Shown: one piece after another, positions 13,901-25,900 of the stretch | How positions within the stretch are numbered: the first letter of the stretch is position 1 | How the letters are laid out: every line of letters begins with the position of its first letter | Assembly (NCBI RefSeq): GCF_964355755.1 | Contig: NC_092676.1 | Coordinates: forward strand, 10,646,288 to 10,710,287 | Direction of reading: 5' to 3' | DNA from: Antedon mediterranea | Taxonomy: Eukaryota > Echinodermata > Crinoidea > Comatulida > Antedonidae | Length of the DNA stretch: 64,000 nucleotides | Position numbers and translations under genes: made by a program | Notes under the pieces: generated by a model | The model's input: the letters and a program-made list of their open reading frames with translations, nothing else | Told to the model about the DNA's origin: nothing | Databases searched by the model: none

Positions 13901-16900
13901 ATTTGCGCACGCGACTGCAGCAATGTATATGGCCTTGTTTTGCTACATTGACCGGACTAAATCGAGTTTTAACAATATCATTAAAGCCCCAGTGGTCTAA
14001 TGGTTAGGACATCAGCATATATCAAGCAGAAGGATCCGGGTTCGAATCTCGATTGGGGCGACTTTTTCTCATTCTCACAGATTTCCTCATCTTTATCGTT
14101 TTAATTAATTAAATTTCAGTATATCATCGGGCGGTTTAGAATTCATGTTATGTGCCTGATATATATATTTATTTCAAAATATAGGTGGAATACTGAAACT
14201 CACCAATAAAAACCGTAATCAAGCAACATGCCCCTCCAGACAATATTACAATAGCCAACATCGGACGCCTTCCGAAGCGATCTATGGAAAAAATACTAAA
14301 TATACGAGCAGGAATCTCAACCAGGCCAGACAGCATGAATGCAATGTAAGGGTCAATACCTAGACCATCAGTGCTCAAGGAAAGACCGTAAAACACCATT
14401 ACCACCACAAACCTGTAAATAAATAAACAATGTAATCAAGTTTAATTACAAAGGAAAAGTAATATTTCGTTCATACAATTGTTTAAAGAAATATTTGGTT
14501 TATTAGGCTCTCTGTAGAGCGATACTCTGTTGAATTTCATTATTTTCTCATTTTTTGTGCAGATCTCTGAAACGACGAAAGCAGTTATGTTTTAACTTGA
14601 CCAAAAGATGCAGGTATATGCAAAGATTGTATAGCGCCGCTACGCGGCGCAAGATAGCTAACTGTTGCAAAGCTCCTATCTTATAATACTACGCGCCCTA
14701 TAAATCAATGGACGCCATATTCGGGCGGACAAAATACCACAGGTTATAGAGGGGTGTCTAGAAAACTCAGATCTCAGTTTTTTTCTTAATTTTCAGACCT
14801 GTTATTGTTTAAATATTTTTCAATTTTTCAAAAGCCGGCGATCAGTCTTAAAGTAACAAGTAAACTGAAATTGCATTTTCTCGAGAACTAATTGTCCAAA
14901 AAACTTCATATTTGTACAAGAGGCATGAGCTATAATTTGTGATTTGTAATTTAAAAACATAATTTGATTTAACTTACAGGTTTTTTATACGAGTAGTAAA
15001 AAACCTATTTCTTTTTTCACCAGTTTGTTTTTGGCGTTGCTTCTCTATTGTTAGTCAACTGATACTATTGTTAGTTGAAAGGCTGGTAATTAAACCATTA
15101 CACCAAATTCGCATACACATGCTTGAAGTGAAATTAGCATAAATCACACACAGCATTAAGACACACACAAATATATATATTTTCCCGGAGAAATCTTATG
15201 TAGGAGAATTTTACCTTATGCACTCTCGGAGTGGCTTTCTAGTTTGTTTCGTTTTTTGTTTGATTGATTTTTTTATGTTACTTAGTACGTCGTAGCAATT
15301 CAGATTCAGGACAGCAATTTGATCTTTCTTTACGTTTCATTGCTTGTTAGATTCGAAAGTTCATTATTTTTCTACAAAGCATTTGCCAAAAGAACAACCT
15401 AGGTTTACGGCTTCATCTGTACTGTACTGTCTGCTGGTGAAGTAATGATTATTGCAAGCGACAATTGTACATAGTCCGTAGGGTCTTTGTTATCCAATTA
15501 GAAGCGATCTAATATATAAAATTTCGGTTTGGGTCTTTCGGAGGACCCAGCATCATCAAAACTATATTGACATTAAATAGATCATCTGCTTGCAGCACTT
15601 TGCAATTTCTAGTTATCTATACAGGTATATAAATTATGCTTCGGGAAAGATCTACGCCTTGGTTACTTACCTCATCTATCTCAGATGTAACGCGAAACGT
15701 AGATTTGATAACATTAGTTCTCACATGGATTAAGAAATAAAAGGAAATGCATCAGTTTTAGATCAAAGCTTCAATGACTCTAGCTGACAGAGCACGGACC
15801 GCCCACAATGTTACAAAATAAACACAGTTTAATTAACCGTCGTTAACAACGAAACGATGGCGTGTTTAATTATACTAGAGGGTGAGCTCGCTTCGGTCGC
15901 TCCCCCTCTAGGAAGTGTAGACGATGGTTCTCGGAATGATAATGTTCTCCTTATACATTTTCTGTCGGTTACCATTATTGAAAATGCTTGACATTCGTAA
16001 AACTGAACTACTTTGTTTCACAGTGTTAATGATTAATAACATTTTAAAGTATAGTTTTTATTGTTTGGTAGGGCCCGTTGGGGAGGCGGAGGTCATTTGA
16101 GGGAGGTGCTTATTCGAGGGATATATGTTAAATTTTTTAGTTCTAATAATATGGTAACATTTATAATCAAATGAAATCCTCTCATAGATATGAAAAGTGG
16201 TAAAAAAGAATAACAAATGCTTGGTAAATTGCAGATAACAGTGCGGTGAATTCCACTACAAATAGTATAATTGTGTTATTATAAATATGTGGATGGACGT
16301 TTATTAGATAGTTGGGTTGTGGGGGGGGGGGGGGGTTATTATTCAAAGTGATGTTTTATTGGAGAGTATCAAGTATCAAGTATCAAGTATAATCTTTATT
16401 CGTTCCCACAAGGAGAAAATTTACATTGCTCGTCTTCAAATACATTATAATTACAATATATAAAATAACATGACAATACAACAATACCAATATTAAAAAC
16501 TCACAACAAGAACAAATTATTACATATTAAAAAAAAATGTCTTATCAAATCTCCCTATGTAATTTTATAATACTATTCCCCACAATATATTCTGATTCTT
16601 TATGGCGTATATTTAATTTGATCTTTATTAATTTGCAGTATAATTCCTATTATTTAACTACTGTACCTTCACACACGTGTGGTATGTTTTAAAATAAACA
16701 AAAAACTGAAATGGCTATGATTAATGGCCAATTTTTTTTTCGTCTTCCAAAGGGACACTGTATTGATTGATGGAAAGTGCCTGTTTCCAGTCACCTTTAG
16801 GGTCAAATCTATTATTTTAACTGCTCCCTTGTGTATAAAAGTGAGAAAATATTTGAAACTAAGACCCCATTTACACTTACGATTTAGGCCGGCCCTGGGT

Positions 16901-19900
16901 CGGCCCTGGGTCGGCAATTGATAAGTGTAAATACTCCAAAAAGTTAGGCCGGCCCTGGGCCGGACGCAGATCTGGGCCACCTCTCCAGGTAGGTTCAGGA
17001 GCGGCTTTTACGTTTGGGCCGGCTTACGCAGTGAACCGTGAACAACGTTTGACCTTTTTATGAGGTTGTTGTTATGACGATCCGACATTCTCAGTAGGCC
17101 TACATACCTTCCTCCTTTTCGGGCGACAATTTGTTTTCTTCATTATATAGTTAAATTTATTTTCAGACATCTTCTTTCAATAAAGTATTCCTCCGCTTGT
17201 TTCGCATATACATAAAATATAGCCACATTATATATAAAACAGTGGGGTTCATTTTGTTTTTAATGGGACAAAAAACAACAATACAGTACTATAAATATAA
17301 AACGGTCGGTTCGCGCGGAGAGTTGAATTGACGATCGAGAGAGAAAAATGCAATGGTACTTCCGATAAAATTATTTACGACCAGTAATCTGCGTCGGTAG
17401 TGTAAACGCTCTGGGCCGGCCTAAAAAGTAAATATTTGCAACCGGCCCAGGACCGACCCAGGACCGGCCCTGGACCCAAACGAAAGTGTAAATGGGGTCT
17501 ATGGTGAAATTATCTTAAACCCGGAAATTACTTTGACCGGGAAGAATTGAAATTGAGAGAAAAATCCAATGTTGAAATCATAAATGTTGTTAAAAAACTC
17601 TTTATAACATCTTCCTAAGATATAAATATGGAACAATAGCGTCAGCGTGCACACTAATGTTATCAAATCTACGTTTCGCGGTACATCTCGGATAGATAAG
17701 GTAGGTATCCAAGGCGGAGATTTGTACCGAAGTTTTTGCATTGTGCTCGCCTATGTCAGAATTAACCATAATTTATATATAGATTGTTTACTCTACATGC
17801 TCAACAACCTTTATAGTCCAGTAAAGATAAGTCAAAAACAGGGTGGACCTAGAACAAATTGCAACATAATTCTTTTTTGTTTTGTCTGGTAAATATGGTT
17901 CAAATGAATATCATATCCAAAGTTTACCAAAATCGGACATCAGGAAGTGGGTTAATTAGCATAAATTCAAAATGGCCGCCATTTGCTATTTTGAAGCCTC
18001 ATATCTCTCTAACGGTTGGATTTACACCACCTAAGTGCATTACGAGTAGATATAAATGTGATATTAAACATTCTAATTAGCATATTTAAATTCCCATATG
18101 ACCTATACCTATGACCTATGACATCATATGGTAGTTGTGACGTCATATAATATTATGTTATAACTGTTTCAATGACATACTATGCGAACAATTTAGGAAC
18201 TGCAAGAAAACATGTTTCTTGACATTCTCCTTGTTGAAATGAAAATTATTTCCAAAGTTTACCAAAATCGGACGTCAGGAAGTGGGTTGATTAGCATACA
18301 TTCAAAATGGCCGCTATTTATCATACCATTTTGAAGTTCCATATCTCCTTAACGCTTGGTTTTAGACCACCTAAGTGCATTGCGAGTAGATATAAATGTG
18401 ATATTAAACTTTCCAATTAGCATATTCAAATTGCCATTATAACGTACTTAAGATGTCATAAGACATATGACGTCATATTCACGTCATATGGTACTTTAAA
18501 TGTGCTAATTGGGAAGTTTATTGTCACATTTATATCTACTCGCAATGCACGTTGGTGGTCTAAAACCACCATTAAGGAGATATAGGGCTTCAAAATGATA
18601 TTGTAATTAATAGTGCCATTTTGAATTTATGCTAATTAACACACTTCCTGACATCCGATTTTGATAAACTTTGGAAATTATGTTCATTTCAACAAGGAGA
18701 ATGTTAGGAAATTTGTTTTTCTGCAGTTTATAAATTGTTCGCATAGTATAATGTCATTTAAGCATTTATAACATAATTTATTTTATTTTATTTTATTTTA
18801 TTTTATTTTATTTTATTCAATCAAAACCAACAGCGATAAATACCGCCACTAACAGGTTTGAAACATAAAACAATACAACATCAAAAAACGGTTAACAATA
18901 AAATACAGATAAAATATATCGACGTCACAACTACCATAAGACGTTATAGGTACGTCATATGAAAATTTAAATATGCTAATTAGAATGTTTAATATCACAT
19001 TTATATCTACTCGTAATGCACTTAGGTGGTCTTAATCCAACCGTTAAGGAGATATGAGTCTTTAAAATTGCAAATGGCGGCCATTTTGAATTTATGCTAA
19101 TTAACCCACTTCCCCATGTCCGATTTTGGTAAACTTTAGATATGATGTTCATGTTCACCATATCAACCAAATAAAACAAAAAAAATTCTGTTTCAATTTG
19201 TTCTAGGTTCAACCATATTTTTACTTGACTACTATGCATTCATTATTGCCAGCGATCTAGCTATTAAACAGTAGCTAGGTACGCACTTGTCTGGCGGTAT
19301 CCCTTTGTACGAATCGTTCAACGTTGGCTCCGGACGCGTGATATCATGTTCCATCCAGGGACCAAAAGTGTATTGTAGTTACTTTCCAGGCGAAGTTTAT
19401 CGACGGTTACGTCGTGTACTGTGTGTGGACGTACGCTACACTACAGGAAAAACGAATTATGTTAATTGTTCGTATGTTCACAAATGTTTTGATTTACAAG
19501 TAACCCTGTACCATGGGGCACTTAAAATATATATTTCATACATTACTAAACAAAAAACATGCTATTTTCGCTTAGCCAACATCTTATTATAGCTAAGTTA
19601 TTAAATTTTAAAATGTCCTGTATGAACTTCTCAACACTCGGAAGTCCAGATGGACGTACGCACGCATACACTTGAAAAGTAGGCTATAAACTGATTTCCC
19701 CGACTACTAAAAGGTTCTACGCTTGCGGACGCACCCCACCTCCCCCTCTAAAATAAAGGCAAAACGGACCACTTTTTTTAAGCCTCTAGGCCCGATGTTT
19801 CCATAGTATAAGATGCAATTTTTGAATACCTGCAGCTCTAGTTTTAAACATTTTCTTAGCTCAGCCCAAACCATAAAGCTGGTCATATTTCGAAGAATAA

Positions 19901-22900
19901 TAAGTTCATTTTCCGGGACCTAACAGCTCTATTTTTCAAAAATGTCTTAGCTCAGTCACAACCATGATAGGGACTATATTTTGTTTCTTGTTTTGAAGTA
20001 TAATAAGTCCAATTTCCGGGACCTCCAACTCTATTTTTCTAAATTTTCTTAGCTCCATCCCAACCACGGTTGTCTGTTTCTGTAGACTTGTAATTTCGTT
20101 TCATAGTATCTTTAATATGTATATAAATTAATTGCGACTTCCGGGGACCTAGCAGCTCTATTTTTCAAAATTTTCTTACAGATTAGCCCAAGGCACGCAT
20201 TTACCATTTTTGCACCCCCCAGACAGCAACCAGCATACGGTACGCCTATGCGATAAACAATATAGGCACACCTCTTCGCCTGTGGGTAGCCTACGCTTTA
20301 CGTTTGCGTATATTAATTTTTCTAAGCTACAATTTACCCGATAGATATAGCCATATTTTGAACTTTTTTTTAAATTGAAAAATATGGATTGAAACAGTCA
20401 TCATCGTGCATCGTGTTTTTGTACGCAGTATTTTATTTATGCATTATAAAAAATGGAAAAAGTGGCTACCCTAAATCTTATTAAAATGGCCTCAAATGAC
20501 GCTAGAACGCGTTGCTTCCGGGGGCATCGCCCCCTCGACCCCTACCTTGGCGGCCCCCTGGCCCCCAGCCTAGTGATGCTCGCTTCCCTCGCATAGCCCC
20601 CTCGTCGGGGAATGTAGCCCCCGCTTCTGGAAAATCCTTGCGCCACCGCTGTCTTAGGACTCCCCACCCTCTTCTTGTGTACATATCTATAAGAGTCGCT
20701 TAGTGGCAACTGTGCGAAATCAATAGTCTTTGTGTGTCATTTACACATGTCTACTATTCAACACAGTTAGACTGCAAAAAACACGTTGTTTACCAACATT
20801 TATATTTCATATTCTTCGTTAATAAATTAAGGATCGATTTTACATCCGATTTGTTTACAATGTCAATTCACGATAACAGGAAACTGTTGTCTTTAGGCGC
20901 ACGATACTGTAAGTGAATTGGGTGAATGACTACTAACCAGTTATACATAACATTGATTGTCTTTTTACGTAAGTTAGGAGTGCGAAATAAATCCAACGCT
21001 GTATATTTTCGCTCTTTTTTCATCTGGAAAATAAAAAGTTTTTGTTTTAAGATTAAAGCAAAAACCTGATACAGTACAGTGCAATACATCCCTTCATGAG
21101 AAGAGTTAATGTGAGCCGTATATGTAGGCCTACATAGAACACTGAAGATCGGAACTATTTCTGCGTTTTTGGGGGGTTTACGTAGTGTAGTAGCATTGTT
21201 TGTTGCTTATCTTTAAAATAGGCCTACAAAAAATGTATTAAGCTATATTCACACTTTTCTCGTTTCACGGTTTAGTGTTAAATGTGTACCTGTATCTTAT
21301 CACCAAACGGATGCTCTGCAATTGTAACTTTACTAGCACGTGCGAATTTGTGTACAATTTTCTCAGCCTTTGTGACCTCACCTTGTGAGAGCAACCACCT
21401 TGCAGACTCTGGTAGGAAACTAAAATAACAAGAACTAAATTTGACATGTAGGCCTACTCTCTAGAAGACTGTTTACATTTTAACGTTTTAAATTCTATTC
21501 TACTTTTTGTATTAGTATTTATCTATCAATATAGTATTGTAATTAAAACAGTGTACAGTTACTGTAGGACAAAACAAAATGTTTCATCGACATTATAAGA
21601 AGAATATTAATCTAAAAAACTCACGGCATATATAGAGCTGCTACTCCAGTTGGCACAGAGAGAACTATCTGTAACTTTCTCCAGTCACGGACAAGATAGC
21701 CAAACAAGGCTAGTACCATGATTCCCAAACTCCAGTATATAGGCATCACGTTTCCAGCAACATTTCTCCATTTTAAACCAACCAATTCGGTTGCTATAAT
21801 ATAATATTTAAAGCAAAATTATTCAAGATCAAAATTAAATGTAAGAAAATGAATTTTATATTAATAATTACGCCATATATGGCCCTGAATACAGTAGAAC
21901 ATATTCTACCGCACATAATATTCTCTAAAATGTTACAAAAATGCTAACCAAGCCATAGTAAGTTTTTCTTCAATGTTGTTAAACGTAAAATAGTTCATTT
22001 CATTGCCCAAATAATATTTTCATAATATAAATTATTTGTTTTATGTTAGCAAGTTATATGTATTTATTTTACTGTACAATGAACTAATATATGTATTATG
22101 TACAGTAATGTGCCATATAAGGATACATAAATGAAATTAAAAATTAATATTCCTTTCTATTTTTTAAGTAATACCGGAAACTGAATATGAAATTATGATA
22201 AATTATATCTCAATCCTAATTCTCCATCACAATTAAATTAAATGAGACACACAATTAAGCAGTCTAGTTGATTTAATTTATAAATCTGTAAAGAAAAAAA
22301 ACCCAGAAAATATATAACACAATATCAGATCACGTTAGAGTATAACGTACCCATCACAAACGATATTAGATATATTCCTATGGTTGCCGTGGCAATGATA
22401 AATCGTAGAATACAGTATGCGGTAAAAGATTGGATAAATGATAACGCTAAACCAAATGAAGACTGCATTACAGCACAGATGATTAATGTAGGTTTACGAC
22501 CAATCCTATAAATAATGAATTAAAGTGGTTGGATTAATATGTTAACAAAAGTGCCATTGTATTAATAGAAATAATCGTATAATACATTTAGTAAGTGAAA
22601 TTAAAGAAAATAACTACAGTACTGTTGTTCTAATGACATACCAGAAAATATTTCTTTTGATCTCCAAGCAGTCACCAAAAACTAAGCTCATTGTCAGTAA
22701 ATAAGGCAACTGGTAGTGTAATATAATTCCCAAAAAATGGAAACACGCCAATGTTTCTTTTATTATTTAAGGCTGGTGATCGGGGCAATCCAGAGAATTA
22801 CCGCCCGATTTATGTGTTAAATGTTATCTCTAAAATAGTATTTGACCAAATATATCATTATCTTATTTAATATAAATAATCTTTTAAACAGCAATCAGTC

Positions 22901-25900
22901 AGGATTCAAAAGAAATTACTCCACATTACTTAACCTAATTTGCCTGCGTATGCTTGACTTAAAATAGCTTTTGATACTGTAGACCATCATTATATTCTTC
23001 AACAAACCAACATCGGCACCCCTCAAGGAGATAGCTTAAGCCCGGTCTTATTCACTGTTTACCTTGAGTCTGCGCTACGAGGAATCAGAACAATTACCCA
23101 AACAGAAATACCTAAAGAGATATCATATGCTGATGATGTAGATTTTTTGAGTCTAAACAGCAAGCATAATGTAAACGAATTAGAACGCCATTTATCAACT
23201 TTCAACTTAAATGTAAATAAAGAAAAAACAGAACACACTATCGTAAGACGAGAAAAAGAGGACATACAAGAACAATGGAGAAACACGAAGAAAGTAGGAT
23301 CGCTCTTTGGGGACAGACAAGACATAATTAGAAGAAAACAACTAGCGCGTGTAGCAATGACCAAACTAAACTCGATGTGGCTTCGAAAAGATAAAATCAA
23401 ATTAAAAATACGTATCAAGCTGTACAACTCACTAGTTAAAAGTATATTACTCTACAACTCTGAAACATGGGGACTCACAAAAGAAGAAGCACATAAACTC
23501 GACACATTTCACAGACAGCAACTTCGCAAAATCATAGGTATCAGGTTCCCAGACAGGATATCGAACATAAATTTATACAGAAGGACAGGAACAAAACCGA
23601 TTTCATTAGAAATAGTCGACGCAAGATGGAGACTATTGGGTCACATACTTAGACAAGACACATGTACACCAGCCAACACAGCAATAAGCTATTATTTCAG
23701 CAACACTACCAATATAAAATTTCGAGGAAGACCGAGAACCACCCTACCAATAACTCTCAGCAACGACCTACTCACCCTTTATAAGCATAATACAGACATT
23801 AAGTATCCCGGACAATTGAAAACCAAGAAAGACATGAAACAACTTAAAGAACTAGCCAATGAAAGATCAGACTGGAAGAAACTAGTAAAAGAGATTTACG
23901 GAGCAGCCCAAGCGGAAATGTCGGCAGACTTTTCAGCGGAAAGGCAGTAATAATATATAAATTAAAAATGTATAATTGAAGTAAATATTGTATTAAGTTG
24001 TTTAAGGGTTAGGTACTGTAAGTGATCGAACTCAGACTAATTGTATATATGGTATCAAATCTGATCCATTATTGGACCACTTGCTTTCCTGATATATATT
24101 AATAACCCGCCAAATTGTATTTCTCAATGTTGTAGTGTAAAAGCTTACTATGTTGATGATACTGCAATCTATTATTCCTCAAATTCACTTGATGATATAA
24201 CTGTATGTTTGAATAGTGATTTATCAAGACATAAACAATTGGCTTGAGAGCAATTAACTTATTATTAGGCCTACTGTTAAAAAGTCCGAATTTGTGTTAA
24301 TTGGATAGCTTATAATGTTAACATTAATGGTATTGAATTATCTAGGGTAGACAATTGTAAATATCTTGGTGTCTATTATGTTAGCTTGAACTGGAATATA
24401 CTGTACATGTTAAAAACCCAAACTTTTTATCCCCCTAAACACAATCTTGTGAATGTCTATAACAGTAATAATTGTGCCACACATTTTGGTCTAACTGTGG
24501 ATTAACTAAAGCCAAGCGTTTGTTTTTATCACGAAAAAAACAAGTCGATCGTTTACTTTTGGATAACGGCACCAAATTTGTTATACATGTCCTATGATAT
24601 GAAATAAAAGATATAAGAGGCGAACCTCAAAATGGCCGCCATACTTTTTTCTAAGTATCAGGTTATTGTAAATTTTAAAAACTTGTTGTAATATTTTAGG
24701 TCTGTGCAATAATTAGTAATAAGAATAAAATATCATCTGCTGCCTTTTTTTTCAAAATGGCTGAAAATATTTATAAAGTATATAAAAAGTTCCGTATTTT
24801 TAGTTAGTTTAGTTACAAATGTCTCTGGTGGGATTTTGGTGGGTGAAAATCTGTGATAATACCATATATGGCTCTGTGGTCTAGTATGATACTCGCCCTG
24901 TAAGCGTGATGAGCTATGCTCGACGTGATTATAAGATCATGTTCCGAATATGAGCACTGTTTCTATAATTTGACTGTATGATTTATAAATAATTTACACA
25001 GTGCTACGCAACACAATTGATTTACATATACACGATATTATTTTAAAAACCGTTGCGTACTAAAGTTGGAATTTATTCTGACTAGTTAAGCGTCCACTGG
25101 TTATGAGGGTTTGTTGTATGAGAGAATGTATCTGGTTGGTGAAAATCTGTGATAATACCATATATGGCTCTATGGTCTAGTGTTATGAAACGAGAGGTCG
25201 CACGTTCCAATCCCGCCAGAGACATTTTTCATACAACTAAAAATACGGAACTTTCGCCGATGAGCTATGCTCGACGCGATTATAAGATCATGTTTAACTG
25301 ATCTCCCTTCATACATTCAGGACTCGACGGACTTTATCCGCAAAATTAACCAAATTCAAAATTTACCTAATAATTCTATTCTGGCTACATAAGATGTAAT
25401 ACATGCATTTTAAATTACAAACAAATTCCAGGCAAAACGCCTACTACAGCTCATTTACGAGAACTGGTCATTTTGATTTTGACCAACCACAATTTGTATT
25501 TTTGGAAATGACCATCAACTCCAAATTCATGGCACAGCAATGGGCACAAAAAGGCGCCATCTTTTGCAAAATTTTTTATGCGACAATTTGAGGCCAATTT
25601 TATGTCCTTCCAACCTAATAAACCACTTGTTAGTTTAGATACATTGCGACATCTTCATAAACTGGACCCATGGTAAAGATAATCTGGACTCTTTTCTTTT
25701 GAATATTGATTCTGCCCACTCAACTATCAAATTTACAGCTATTAAATCCACTAGTAGCGTTGAAGTTGTTGACACTATAGTAACCATAGAAAATGGTACA
25801 CTCAAAACTAACCTATTCCGTAAACTCACGGATAAAAATATGTACCTGCTTCCTACAGATATACTGTACAATCAAGAATTACGTATCGGACGTATCCGAA

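Noticed and set aside
17859-19239. Mirror ORFs containing SKVYQNRTSGSGLISINSKW on both strands
   Set aside because: Same foldback module in inverted arms; one reading is as good as the other and the DNA, not the protein, is conserved.
19287-19592. 101-codon ORF starting MSGGIPLYES
   Set aside because: No family features, lies in an intron of the opposite-strand gene and next to repeats; likely chance.
20502-20703. Overlapping opposite-strand proline/glycine-rich ORFs
   Set aside because: Result of a GC-rich repeat fragment with few stop codons.
22640-22720. Minus-strand SLVFGDCLEIKRN looking like an SLC22 exon
   Set aside because: Exon 2 joins directly and in phase to exon 3 (ADR then IGRKP), leaving no room; the plus strand here belongs to the LINE.
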